Made by a program: the position numbers and the translations under genes. The notes under the pieces were generated by a model, which was not told the origin of the DNA, did no database searches, and worked only from the letters and a program-made list of their open reading frames with translations. Positions 23,273-34,595 of a stretch of DNA of 64,000 nucleotides are shown one piece after another. The stretch comes from Zantedeschia hybrid cultivar (Eukaryota; Streptophyta; Magnoliopsida; Alismatales; Araceae). How positions within the stretch are numbered: position 1 is the stretch's first letter; each line of letters begins with the position of its first letter. The stretch covers positions 47,357,980 to 47,421,979 of the forward strand of contig JARZZO010000004.1 in the NCBI GenBank assembly GCA_030544215.1, written 5' to 3'.

Positions 23273-24654
23273 ACATACTCTGCCCCTCCCCACGGGAGGA
23301 TTCCCCTGTATTTCCACTTGTATCTCAGGATTTTCATCCTGCTTCATCTTCATTAGGTTATGATAGGCAGTTTAGTGAAGTTAGGAAGTCTAGTTTTAGG
23401 CAGGTTAGTCAGGTTAGGAAGTCTAGGAAGCCTAAGGGTAGGCAAATTCCAGAAAGATACCTCCAGGATTTGGCTGATAAATGTTCTTTTTGCTCTTTAA
23501 TCCCTCAGCTTTTAGAAGATCCAATTCAGATGCCAGAAGATTGTACAGATGATGAGTTAGTCAATGATGGGTACGGGGTATATGAGTTAGTGCATGAAAA
23601 GGACCCCATTGTTGAAGATGAGGAAGATGATGAGGACGCAGCTGAGGCGTATGCCAGTGGAGTGAAGAGATTTGATGAACCCTCAGCTGCCGTAGAAGAG
23701 CCCACCAAAGAAATAAACTTAGGGACTGAAGACGAACCTAAGGTTGTCCTCGTCAGTAAAAATCTTTCTACAGAGGATGAGAAGGCAATGGTACAAGTGC
23801 TTAAGGATTATAAGGACACTTTCGCCTGGAGTTACAAGGATATGCCGGGGTTAGACTCATCTTTAGTTGAACACAGGTTAACATTAAAGGATGGAGCTAG
23901 TCCGGTCAAGAAGAAATTAAGGCGATTCCACGCACAAATGGCTTTAAAGATGAAGGAAGAGGTCGACAAATTACACAAAGCCAAATTCATTAGAGTTGTC
24001 CTTTATCCACAATGGGTGGCCAATATAGTCCCGGTTATGAAAAAGGATGGGAATGTCAGAATTTGCATTGACTTCCGCGATCTGAACCGGGCGTGTCCTA
24101 AAGATGATTTTCCATTGCCTCATATTGATGTACTCATTGATAACACTGCTGGCTATGAGACATTATCGTTTATGGATGGATTTTCAGGATACAACTAGAT
24201 TAAGCTGGCAGACGAGGATCAAGAGAAGACTTCATTCACTACACCTTGGGGAACAAATTGTAATGTCGTCATGCCATTTGGATTGAAGAACGCTGGAGCC
24301 ACTTATCAAAGGGCTATGATGGCAATATTTCATGACATGATGCATATAGATTTGGAAGTGTATGTGGATGACTTATTGGTTAAGTCTAAAACGAAGGCTG
24401 AGCACGCCAAAGTTTTGGCAAGGGTATTAGAGAGATCGAGAGAGTATCAGTTGAAGATGAACCCCAAGAAATGTGTATTCGGGGTATCTTCAGGGAAATT
24501 GCTTGGATTCATTGTCAGCAAACGGAGAATTGAGATCGATCCCAATAAGGCGAAGGCTATCAGAGAAATGCCACCTCCCAAAAACTTGAAAGAGTTAAGA
24601 GGATTAATCGGGAGGTTACAATTTATTCGCCGTTTTGTCTCCCAGCATTCATAA
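23221..24654 (+). pseudogene. Element B reverse transcriptase
   Basis: One frame with two nonsense codons: TAG 24196-24198 (C has CAG in GYNQIKL) and TAA 24652-24654 (C has CAA). The N-terminal part is an acidic linker (IVEDEEDDEDAAEAY). RT proper runs from about 23890: HRLTLKDGASPVKKKLRRF, RICIDFRDLNRACPKDDFP, FMDGFSGYN, MPFGLKNAGATYQRAM and the catalytic YVDDLLVKS (about 24360). RT copies the element RNA to DNA. The relevant start is uncertain, because the upstream frame joins only through the A-run boundary. Confidence 0.9.
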
Positions 24655-27069
24655 AGGTGTAAGCCGTTTTACGAGCTTACCAAGCCAGGAGTCAAATTCA
24701 ATTGGGACGATAAGTGTCAGGAGGCATTTGATGCATTAAAGGACTATTTGGCAAGTCCTCCTGTTTTGAGACCACCATCTCCAGGCAAACCATTGATACT
24801 TTATATTTCAGTCCTGGATGATGCAGTGGGGGCTGTCCTAGCACAAGAAGATGAAGAAGGAAAAGAGAGGGCAGCCTACTATCTCTCTAAACTTCTCAAC
24901 CTCGCTGAACAGAGATACACGGCGATGGAGAAAACATGTGCAGCATTGGTTTGGGTTGTGCAGAAATTGAAGCATTATTTTTCGGCCCATGAAGTCCATC
25001 TCATCGCTAGGATGAATCCGATCAAATTCCTTCTGGAGAAATCTGTTCTTACTGATAGGTTAGCGCGATGGCAAAGCTTTCTATCTCAATTCGATATCAT
25101 TTACATTCAACAGAAAGCGATCAAGGGCTATGCCATAGCAGAACATCTCGCTCATCATCCCCTTCCTCGATTTGATCCAGTGCGATTAGAGTTTCCGGAT
25201 GAAGAACTGATGTCCGTAAATCAAATCAGAGATGATATGTGGACTCTGCAATTTGACGGAGCTCTGAATTCTCATGGAAAGGGGATCGGAATCGTTCTGT
25301 TATCACCTGAAGGTGTCACCATTCCACAAGCCTTTCAGCTTGACTTTCCAGTCACCAACAATATAGCTGAATACGAGGCGCTTCTTGCTGGTCTCGAGGC
25401 CGCTCATTTCCATGGTGCCACCAAACTCAGGATTGTGGGTGATAGCCAATTAATTCTTCGCCAAGTGCTGACCAAGTATCGAACTCTTGATCCCAAGCTC
25501 AAGCCATATCAAGAACTTACTTCTGCTTATTTAAAGCTTTTCACAAAATTGATCTTTGTCCATGTCCCTAGAAATCAAAACATCCTAGCTGACGCTCTAG
25601 CTTCACTTGCATCTTCCCTTGATTTTCCTATCAGCAAGCAATCTGAATCAATCATAGGTCATAGGCGTCTTTCACCCGCCGTGAAAGATCCTTCATTTCT
25701 TAGAACTAAGGAGAAGTTGCTGAAGAAATTCAAAGATGGAAGTATTGTGGAGAAAAGAGAAATCATGTTGATGGAGCTGTTAGAAGAGATGGATGATGAA
25801 CAGAAGCCATGGTATTATGAAATTGCAAAATATTGTGAAGATCAATCGTATCCTGAAGAAGCTACAACTGAGGAAAAAAGAGCTATCAGGAGAGTTGCTC
25901 AACGATACACCCTAGTTGGGGGAGCATTATATAAGAGAGGTTTTGATGGAGTTCTTCTGAGATGTTTGGACGAGGATGAGCTTTGGAAGGTTATGGAAGG
26001 AGCTCATAGTAGAGTTTGTGGTGGCCATGTCAATGGACAGCTGCTAGCAAAGAAGATCCTTAGACAAGGATTTTATTGGCCAACCATGGAAGAAGATTGT
26101 GTAGGATATGTCCGTAGGTGTGCTAAGTGTCAACTTCACGCCGACAAAATTCATTCTCCTGCATCTTCACTCCATCCTGTTTCTTCCCCATGGCCTTTCT
26201 CCATGTGGGCTTTCGACATTATTGGATCCCTTGGTAACCCAGATTCCGACATCAAGCAAAAATCTTTCATTCTCACGGCAACGGAATACTTCACCAAGTG
26301 GGCAGAAGCTGAAGCATACGTGGAGATCAAAGCATCAACCGTCTGCAAATTCATCATGAAGAACATCATCACAAGATTCGGAATTCCAAGTACCATCGTC
26401 ACCGACAACGGACCGCAGTTCGTGTCACAGGAATTGAAGGACCTCTGCAACAGGTATAAAATTGCATTGCATCATTCATCTCCTTATTATCCGCAAGGCA
26501 ATGGCCAAGCAGAGGCAACTAATAAGACTTTGATAAAAATCATCAAAAAGACGTGTAAATCTAACAAATTCGCAGATTGGCCAGAAAAATTGGTTGAGGC
26601 TCTATGGGCCTACCGAACTTCAATCCGCACGTCCACTGGGCAAACTCCTTATTCCTTAACATTTGGAATGGAGGCGGTAGTTCCATATGAGATCATTATA
26701 CCGTCATTAAGAGTACAATTGAACAAGGAATTCTCCATTGATGAACATCGTTCAGCACTCCTTGCCCAATTGGAACTTTTAGACGAGAAAAGATGGTCAG
26801 CTGCTAATCATGCGAAAGCTTATCAAAACAGATTAGCACGTTTTTATCAAAAGAAAGTCATTGAACGAAAGTTCAAAGTCGGTGAAATGGTCGTTAAAAG
26901 AATTTTTGTAAAACCTGGTGGTCCACGTTCTAAGCTCCAACCCAACAGGGAAGGGCCTTATGTTGTATCACATGCTTTTCCTGGTAATGCTTATCGTCTT
27001 GTTAATGCAGAAGGAGAAGAGCTAAATCATCCCTGGAATGGTTTACATCTTAAGAAATACTACCCTTAG
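24655..27069 (+). CDS. Element B RNase H, archaeal-type RNase H and integrase (pol C-terminal part)
   Basis: Continues in the RT frame, open from the TAA at 24652 to TAG 27067. Domains: Ty3-type RNase H (about 24780-25150; DDAVGAVLAQ, AEQRYTAMEKTCAALVW); a second, archaeal-type RNase H (about 25230-25620; LQFDGALNSHGKG, NNIAEYEALLAGLEAA, RIVGDSQLI, ADALASLAS, all four acidic positions visible); integrase with an HHCC finger (H-x-HVNGQ to CAKCQLH, about 26000-26140) and DDE core (FDIIGS, VTDNGPQF, GQAEATN); and a C-terminal barrel ending LHLKKYYP. No chromodomain. This block has no internal stop, but it is cut off from RT by the stops upstream, so functional expression is doubtful. Confidence 0.88.
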   Translation, partial: RCKPFYELTKPGVKFNWDDKCQEAFDALKDYLASPPVLRPPSPGKPLILYISVLDDAVGAVLAQEDEEGKERAAYYLSKLLNLAEQRYTAMEKTCAALVWVVQKLKHYFSAHEVHLIARMNPIKFLLEKSVLTDRLARWQSFLSQFDIIYIQQKAIKGYAIAEHLAHHPLPRFDPVRLEFPDEELMSVNQIRDDMWTLQFDGALNSHGKGIGIVLLSPEGVTIPQAFQLDFPVTNNIAEYEALLAGLEAAHFHGATKLRIVGDSQLILRQVLTKYRTLDPKLKPYQELTSAYLKLFTKLIFVHVPRNQNILADALASLASSLDFPISKQSESIIGHRRLSPAVKDPSFLRTKEKLLKKFKDGSIVEKREIMLMELLEEMDDEQKPWYYEIAKYCEDQSYPEEATTEEKRAIRRVAQRYTLVGGALYKRGFDGVLLRCLDEDELWKVMEGAHSRVCGGHVNGQLLAKKILRQGFYWPTMEEDCVGYVRRCAKCQLHADKIHSPASSLHPVSSPWPFSMWAFDIIGSLGNPDSDIKQKSFILTATEYFTKWAEAEAYVEIKASTVCKFIMKNIITRFGIPSTIVTDNGPQFVSQELKDLCNRYKIALHHSSPYYPQGNGQAEATNKTLIKIIKKTCKSNKFADWPEKLVEALWAYRTSIRTSTGQTPYSLTFGMEAVVPYEIIIPSLRVQLNKEFSIDEHRSALLAQLELLDEKRWSAANHAKAYQNRLARFYQKKVIERKFKVGEMVVKRIFVKPGGPRSKLQPNREGPYVVSHAFPGNAYRLVNAEGEELNHPWNGLHLKKYYP

Positions 27070-29299
27070 GTTAAAGAGTCGATCAGTATGGTTCAAAGAC
27101 CAGAGGAATCAGAAAATTTATAAACTCAAATTTCTTTGTTAGTCTGAATAATTTAACTTCAAACCCATTACTGCACACACTGACACGTTTGATTCGTGAG
27201 TAACAAGAGATGCCAAGTCCTAAAGAATATCAAAAGCTTGACTAAGAGTGTAAAGTACAAATCATTCCTTTTAAAGTAAAATTCTGTTTTACACTCGGCC
27301 CATGATGTCGGAACGAGGCTTAAAATAGACTACTAAGAATACCCGCCATCTTAGTAGGAGGCCGTCATAAAAAAAATGGGGGAGATCCATTCCAAAGCAA
27401 AGCAAAGAAAGAAAAGAATAGAAAAAAATAAAAGGAAAAGGCAAGATTCAAAATCAAAAGGCCATCACGTTACAAACGTTACATCAAGGCCATGAAATGA
27501 AACAAAAGGGAACGCAAGGTCGATAAATACCCCGGAAAGAAAATGACCGAACCCCAACAGATATTAGGGTTGGAAAGGAACATCTTTTTAGGTCTCCGGA
27601 ACCTTCTCATGGGCTTTCTAAATCTATTCTTCTTTTCTTTCTAAAGAGGTGTACTTCAAACTTAAGGAATGGCTTAGATTGACTAAGGGTCAAATCATCA
27701 AATGGGATCACGAATGGAAACACAAATTCAAACACGATGGGTTTAAGTTAAGTTGTTAAAGAACAATTTGGAAATTAAGTTAATAAATGAATGTGATCTT
27801 TTCATCTGAGTACCATGCTGATCTTTTAGTTAAAAATTCAAAAAAAAAATACATAGTAAAAAATTCAAAAAAAATACATATGTCAAAAATTCAAAAAAAA
27901 ATACATATGTCAAAAATTCAAAAAAATCTATATGTCAAAAATTCAAAAAAAAATACATATGTCAAAAATTCAAAAAAAATATATATATGTCAAAATTAAA
28001 AAAAAAAGCATATATTTCAAAACCCAAATAAAAATGAATATTTCAAAACAACAAAAATATTTCAATTAGCATTTGCCTATTGCACTTAGTATGTCTCATT
28101 CCTTTTGTTTTCAGTGAGCATCTGTCTGCTTGCATGTTGCATTTTGCTTAAGTATGATTATTCTCATTACCTTTGTTAATAAAGGCTATGCCCCTTGACC
28201 CTTCTACCAAAGATAGGATCAAGTAGTCGGTTACTTAACCAGGCAAGGGGCTAAGCTTGAATAGATGCTTAACCTGTTTGTTCAAGTCATATACAAGATA
28301 CAAGGCATGAAAGAGTTGGAATACGGATTGAAGACAACCAGAAACCTGTTTCTAAAATTCTGAGTAAAGCTGAAAATATCAAGAAGATCCCACTGTGGGA
28401 GTCAAGAAGTCCTGACCGTGGCTAAAAAGACGGTTATTTCTATCCTTGTACTCTTTCATGTAATTATTTTGCATCAGCATTACTATATGATAAATATTTA
28501 TTAGAGCATATCAAGGACCTTGTGGTTTTGATGAAACTGGAATTTGAGTTCCCTTACAACAAAAACGGTGATAATTCCAGAGGATTCTTAATCGCATGGA
28601 TAGGCCGTTGGATTGTTAATTAGTGAGGACGATGGTTCCACTTTTGTGAAACGGTGCGTGGATAAACGAGCTTCGGCTTAGCACTGAATTACAAGAGTTG
28701 GTATCTTGACTCATTAATGACAATTTAGCAATATTATCCTTGATTAATTTATATTTTATTTGACTTTATATTTTTCTTTTAGCCCAGCATGCATCATATA
28801 GGACTTTGAAATTATTGAAATAAGAATTAATTACTGATTAAGTTTCAGACCATTAATCAAATAACTCCAACATGATATGAAATATTCCATTCCGAATTGA
28901 GTATCTTGATTATCTTTGAGGTTCGCTTAAAGATATCATTGGAATTCTATCCTTGATTGGATTCTTTATCCAATATTCTTGTTTTCTTTTAAGATCCATC
29001 ATGGCTGTAGCACGTCCACATTGGCTGGCAAACGCTCCCCATGATGAAACCTACAGTGTCTACGACCTGGGGTACTTCCCACTCCGAGGAGGTTGATCGA
29101 CTTTATTTTATTTCCTTGTCTACTTCATCTAGACAGGATTAATTCCATTGATTTCTTTGAGCTATCTTCATTGATAATTTCGAGAAAAATTCCAGTCATG
29201 TGATGTTAAGAGCGTGTCTCATCACACCTTGGCATCACCTTTTCAGTACATTCCATTCCATTTCACTCCCTTGCAAAGACAATGCCAAGGTGAGGCAGC
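27070..29299 (+). other. Element B 3' untranslated region
   Basis: No coding sequence I can support. It contains a microsatellite-like array (27826-28030) and then sequence matching both flanks of the antisense module of C. The roughly 5.4-kb module itself is missing around 28300-28345. No dyads were seen here, whereas C has eleven in the corresponding region. The final bases before the LTR (AAGGTGAGGCAGC) are a weak purine-rich primer tract. Confidence 0.75.
27826..28030 (+). repeat. Tandem AT-rich repeat (about 20-27-bp unit) in element B
   Basis: Repeats built on ATGTCAAAAATTCAAAAAAA. The inverted equivalent in element C is at about 42540-42755. ORFs of 60-88 aa with KNSKK or SKIQKK repeats are by-products. 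Confidence 0.8.
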
Positions 29300-30614
29300 T
29301 GTAGACACGCTAATTTTGACGTCATTTTGAGTAAATTTCATATCATACAATAATGTCTCAGAATGGTCTGATAATTAATCATTAATTAATTTTTATTAAT
29401 CTTTTTAAGTGTCGGGTTTAACAGATGTGTTTAAGTTAATCAATTGAATTGGTTTTAATTCAAATTTGAGTTAAAATATAAAGAATTCTAAAAGACGTCG
29501 ACCAAGTGGACGCCATTTAGACTTTATTCTTATTTTAGTGATTAAATTTGAATTTTAATTAATTAATTAATTAACTAAAAGGCGTCTGGTAATGTAGACG
29601 CGTTTTAAGTTTCCTAAGTGATTTTAACTTCCCCTCCGGATGTTTATCCTTATCTTAATTAGTATAAAAGACGTCTACACATGTGGACGCGTTTTACCTA
29701 ATAAAGATAAAGATAAGTTTTCCCGGTTATTTATCCTTATCTTAATTAATCTGAAAGGCGTCAGCCATGGTGGACGCGTTTTAGATAATTACAGATAAAG
29801 ATGAATTAATTAGTATTTATCTGTCAATTAAGATAGATAAATCTTGGATTTTTCTATGTTAATCTCGAACGCAAGAAAATGCCTATAAATACCTTACATG
29901 TTGAAGAGTTAAAAAAAAGGAGTTGAAATCCATTAAAGAGAGAGCATTATTATAGCGAGTTGAAGATCGAAGCAACAACGTCGGAACGCCAGAGCGCTGC
30001 CATTTCCAGAAGTCGGCGTCCTTTCAAGATCTTCATCCTTTCAAAGCTTCATCCGATTGGGCATAAGTGTTTCATTTTCATTTTCATCTTCATTAATTTC
30101 ATTCTTCATTCACTTCATGCAAACACACACCACAGCATAATTTTTCAAAACCTACTTGATTTAAGGGGTTTCAAAGCCACTCAACAAGTAAGTTTGATGT
30201 TCAATCATATGTCCAAAATCATGATTAGTTCAGATACTACTTCTACTTAAATTCTCATCATCATTGTTTCTTCGTTTTCTGTTTCTGTCTCTACTGCACT
30301 CAACAACAACGAGAGATTCAAAAGGGGAAATCAAGCACAAAGTCAGAAAGACTTCTGGACGATCCTCAACCTCAAATTCAACAGCAAGAACAAAAAAACA
30401 AAAAAAGGGCTCTCTTTCTTCAGCCGGCTAAGGAAGGAGAACCAAGGACTCAATCTTCCGCATTTGAACAGGTAAGCGATCATATCTCTTTTGAAACTTT
30501 TTAGTTAAAAGTTTCTGGCGATCACTGCACTTAGTTGCTATTTTTAATAGGTTAGTTTACACTAAACAACATAGACTTTTCATGTTAATCACACGGTCAT
30601 TCTAAGCACCTACA
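29300..30614 (+). repeat. Element B 3' LTR
   Basis: 1315 bp, same ends as the 5' LTR. The four dyads recur (29495-29777). A one-base change in one arm (GGACGCG here, GTACGCG in the 5' LTR) shows the 5' copy to be the mutated one. Confidence 0.92.
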
Positions 30615-30619
30615 CCTTG

Positions 30620-31357
30620 CTGCTCCCCTCGTGTCGAACGCTCCAATTCTCTCGCCATCTGCTGGAATTGAGTCTCCACCGCTGCCGCGCATCGTGCTGC
30701 TGACGCTAGATCTCTACAATGCTGAGGTGCCACCATTGACCTTAGATCATATCGAAGTCCGCCCACGAATCTCTCCGTTCTAATTTCCTCGTGCTCAGAA
30801 ATATGTGGAACGAATCTTCCAAGAGCCACAAACTTCGCTTGGTATTCTAAAACCGACATATCATTCTGTACCAATTCCATAAACTCAATTTCCTCTGTCT
30901 TCCGAACGTGCCTCGGAAAGTACTGTCCACTAAACTCTTTCACAAATATCTCCCAAGGGATCTCTCTCAAGGACCTGTCTGTAAACATCATCCCTCTGGT
31001 AGCGACCCACCACTCATACGCATTGTCCTTCAACAAGTAGGTTGCCAACAAAGTTTTGTCATTCTCAGCACATTCTAGAACATCAAATGCCTTCTCCAAT
31101 TCCTTAATCCAAAGGGCTGCCTCGTCGGAGACTGGCCGTCCTGTGAAAGAAGGGGTCTTCAACTTCAAAAATCGCTCCAGTATCGTAGACTGACCGTCTC
31201 GGGAATTGGATCCCTCACATCCAACTCCTTGCCGGTATCTAGACGTTGCCCCAATCTTAGCTTCCCTGAAACCATCCACATTATGACCCTCTGCCCCTGA
31301 ACCTCCATCATCTGCTTTCGAAGCACGAGCCAATAGAACTTTCCTCTTCGGTGCCAT
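30620..31357 (-). pseudogene. Element E gag, copy 2, N-terminal part
   Basis: From ATG 31357 (MAPKRKVLLAR) this half runs without a stop to the B insertion and continues, once B is discounted, at 16332-16035. The N-terminal basic region and tryptophan-rich core are intact, including the Lys codon that is a stop in copy 1. This gag was therefore open until B inserted at CCTTG. A PBS identical to copy 1 lies at 31492-31509. Confidence 0.88.
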
Positions 31358-31491
31358 CGCTGCCCCACAACACGCAAATCGAACCAAAACACGTCAAAAC
31401 CTATCAATCTATACCAGCAGCCATCGCCTGTACAGACTCGTACTTATTGTTGGACTATAATATCTAACCTAGTTTATCACATACTCGACCA

Positions 31492-31509
31492 GACTGAGCT
31501 CTGATACCA
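31492..31509 (-). promoter_or_regulatory. Element E primer-binding site, copy 2
   Basis: Minus strand TGGTATCAGAGCTCAGTC, two bases from LTR 3. Confidence 0.88.
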
Positions 31510-31511
31510 TC

Positions 31512-34271
31512 TGTAACGACCCGCCATCCTATGACCGGAGACCCGGTCACTAAATGGATGTCGGCCTATTAACTTCGGGTTCACACCCGGATCTCACACA
31601 ACACATCTGGAGGAGTAAGTGCTAAACAAGGCTAAATATGACAATCACACGGACTACCAAGGTATAACAAGTGCGCAGCAAGGAAAGTAATAATGTCCGT
31701 ATACAGTCCAACAATAATTACATGTCCAACAATTAAATAAGTATAGGCAGAAGGAAAGTACAACAACATCGGGGCATACCCCGGAACTAAGACAGCTGCT
31801 GGTCCGCACACCAAGAAGACACCACGCTTCCGCTCGCCACAAGGTCCACACCTGAAACCGCAGGGAGTGAGCCACACCAGAAATGGGCTCAGTAGGGATC
31901 ATCCGATCCCCCGCCTCCCACTCACACACCCACAAGTGCAACAACAGGAATATATGGCAATTAAGTAAAGCAGTAAACATAGCACTCAACCTGATAGGAA
32001 CCGTACGATAAGCAGTGTAACAAGAACAGTACCAAGTAACCCAAAGAACCCAACACAAAGTCACGTCTCACAGTCAAAGTCCACGAAGCGACTGAACCAC
32101 ACTGTCGACCGAAGTCAAACGTCGCCTCCCAACACTACCACCACTGCTCACGCCTGTCCACCCCTACAGTGTTCCGGTGCACTGTAGGGTGAGGCAGTGA
32201 GCCAAACTAGGACTAGCTGGACTCAGTGTACCGCCGCTGCCAGCTACGTGTGCACACAAGCAGTCTAGACTACTGTCCTACCATCCGGATTGCCTCCACG
32301 CTAGGCCTCAGCACTTTAGGAGGGCCCTGGGGACCGGCGAACCCCCGTCAAGCCGAAGCTACAGGAACTACCCACAAGCCCAACTCTCCCGGGCTGCGTC
32401 AGGCCAAAGGGCTAAGGGTACCACTCGTAACCTTGATCAAAGGTCACATCAGGCCCGATGGCTAAAGGGTAAACCAACTCCCACCAGTAACACCACCATC
32501 TCCACAGCAAGAAACACGCCAGAAGCTGTCACGACAATCAAAGGAAACCCCGACCCGCTGAGACCAAACAGCAACCCCTCGGATAGCACACCAGCTACTC
32601 CGGCCTGACGGGCTCAAGGTGGTTCTGCTTCCCTCAGCCAAAGGTAAAACACAACAAGCACCCCTCCTCACAGACACCATGGCCCTTCTCCCATCAGCCC
32701 ATGGTGACAAATGGAAACCACAGTCATTCCGAATCCATATTCGTACAAGCACACACACACAACATGATTCCATTCGTACAGTAAACCTCCGTCTCAGCGT
32801 ACAGTTGAAGCACACACACATAGATGATGAAATCTCATTCATGCAGAAGTCCTCAATCTCAGTATACAACTCAAGGCATGCATCTGAACCATCCCCCCGT
32901 GAAATATACATGAAATAACAGGATTTAAGCATTTCTGTCTTGAATCGCGTCGACCAAGGTCGACGCCAATCAAGACCCTCATACAGGTTTATTAAAAGCC
33001 AGATTATCCCTTAAAACGTGTCCACCAGTGAAGTCGCCGTTTAAAACGCGTCAGGGTCACCAGACGCCATTCAACCCAGAAATCCAGATTGCAGAACCCT
33101 TAAACGGGGGCATTTCCTGCCTAAATGGCGTCATGATGGCCCGACGTCCTTCTGAAAGGCGTCGTCCATCCATGACGTCATTTAGCGCCAGAACCCCTAA
33201 TTCAGGAAACCTCGAACGGGGAGGTTTCTGCCCTAAAATGCGTCGTACTGACCCGACGTCTTTCGGAAAGGCGTCGACCAGGCACGACGCCATTTAGCGC
33301 CAGAAACCAGGTTTCCTGATTCGAACCGAGGGTCTCACCCTTAACCCCAAACGCCCCGAAAAAGCTCCAAAACAGAAGGGGGAAGGAAGAGGAAGTCAAC
33401 CACCACAAGCATGCTACAAAACCACGTTCACGAGCACGGCCATACCCACAAGAACACCCCCTAAACATGCTCATTCTAACCCAAATCATAACATGCTATG
33501 CCAAGGAAAACACGAGCACACATTCACAGTCCATACAAGGTTCGTCCCCCTACCGGTTCTTGAACTCCGCCAAGCTCCGTGCCGCCGTCCCGCCGCACCG
33601 CACACCGCCGCCGGTACCCTCGAGGACGCCGCCACTCCGCCGGGACGTCGGCCGCCGTCCGGAGAGTGGAACACCGTGAAGGAAGTGGTGGAGGTAGAGG
33701 TGAGAGGTAAGGTGGTGTTGGAGTGGTGGAAGAGGAAGAAGAGGAAGGGAAGGGGAAGAAGAGCGTCGGAGAGGGCGAGGAGAGAGAGAGTGAAGGAGAG
33801 AATGAGGGAAAGAAGGGGAGGCTCGCGGGGTCAATCCGAATCCAGCTAAAACGCGTCGATCGAGGCAGACGCCATTCAGTCTGACAGGACAGCCGTACTG
33901 ACAGCGCTCTGAAACGCGTTGCTCACCGTGGACGTCGTTCAGACGATGTGACAGGCCGTACTGACAACGCTCTGGCGCCGTGCCCTGACATCGCAGATGT
34001 CGCAGTCTGAATCGCGTCGACCAATCTGGACGCCGTTCAGACGAAGTGACAGGGGCCGTACTCTCGTGGCCCGAAAACCGCCCACGTGGCGCACACGTGG
34101 CACAACAAGCAGCAGACCTAAATGGCGTCCACACACCCTGACGCCTTTTGAAAGGCGTCGAGCAGCGCTGACGCCATTCAGTCAGAAATCTCAAGACCCC
34201 TCCAGGGTCCAAACCAGGGGATCCGGCCCGAACCCGACCCGAATACAGAACCTGAAACTTCAGTCCTTACA
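31512..34271 (-). repeat. Element E LTR 3 (5' LTR side)
   Basis: 2760 bp, near-identical to the other two. Twelve dyads at 32947-34174. It ends TTACA directly before the CGAAG duplication. Confidence 0.9.
32947..34174. repeat. Dyad cluster of LTR E3 (12 copies)
   Basis: Same twelve positions as in LTR E1 (shift 22,949 bp). Small changes such as GCGTT for GCGTC occur in one arm. Confidence 0.85.
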
Positions 34272-34276
34272 CGAAG

Positions 34277-34595
34277 CCTGTTGCAAGGACTGAAAACCCG
34301 CCTCGGCAAAGCCAAAGGCCGATGGGTAGAGGAGCTGCCGAGTGTTCTGTGGGCCTATCGGACGACGAGCCGAACTCCTACCGGCGAAACTCCATTTCGC
34401 ATGGCTCATGGGATAGAGGCCGTTATTCCAGTGGAAGTCGGCCTTCCCTCTCCCAGAGTCATTGCTTACAATCCGGAGGCCAACGAAGAAGGCTTGAAAG
34501 ATCATTTGGACCTCATTGAAGAGACCCGAGACAGGGCTCGTATCCGGCTGGCGGCTTATCAGCAGCGCATGGCCAAGTACCATAACACTCGAGTG
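34277..34595 (+). pseudogene. Element A integrase, middle piece
   Basis: Continues the integrase core in frame from 8562 (codon AGC is completed across the E junction): LPSVLWAYRTTSRTPTGETPF, then a helical stretch ending KYHNTRV. It ends at the GAGTG target site of element C. No stop in this piece. Confidence 0.9.

Larger units (their letters stand above)
16338..30614 (+). mobile_element. Element B: Ogre/Tat-type Ty3/gypsy retrotransposon, full-length but mutated
   Basis: 14,277 bp with 1315-bp LTRs (16338-17652 and 29300-30614) and a perfect target duplication CCTTG (16333-16337 and 30615-30619) in the gag of element E. Order: LTR, Arg-type PBS, 1-kb leader, gag, protease, G-patch, RT, RNase H, archaeal-type RNase H, integrase, 2.2-kb 3' region, LTR. 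No chromodomain follows the integrase. The second RNase H marks the Tat lineage (family knowledge). Roughly 25-30 differences between its LTRs by eye make it older than C. It lacks the antisense module found in C. Confidence 0.93.
8563..34271 (-). mobile_element. Element E: gag-only Ty3/gypsy tandem (LTR-int-LTR-int-LTR), carrying element B
   Basis: Three LTRs of exactly 2760 bp (8563-11322, 12896-15655, 31512-34271) alternate with two interiors of about 1573 bp (11323-12895 and 15656-31511 minus B). The array begins TGTAACGACC and ends CTTACA. It is bounded by one perfect duplication, CGAAG (8558-8562 and 34272-34276), inside the integrase of A. Each interior holds only a gag and an iMet-type PBS; no protease, RT or integrase is present. 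The gag type and PBS suggest the Tekay/Del-like chromovirus side of Ty3/gypsy. The three-LTR form is most simply an unequal exchange between LTRs, or the integration of a tandem. Confidence 0.92.

Noticed and set aside
27787..27999. 70-aa ORF with KNSKK repeats (and relatives at 42465-42751)
   Set aside because: Translation of an AT-rich tandem repeat.
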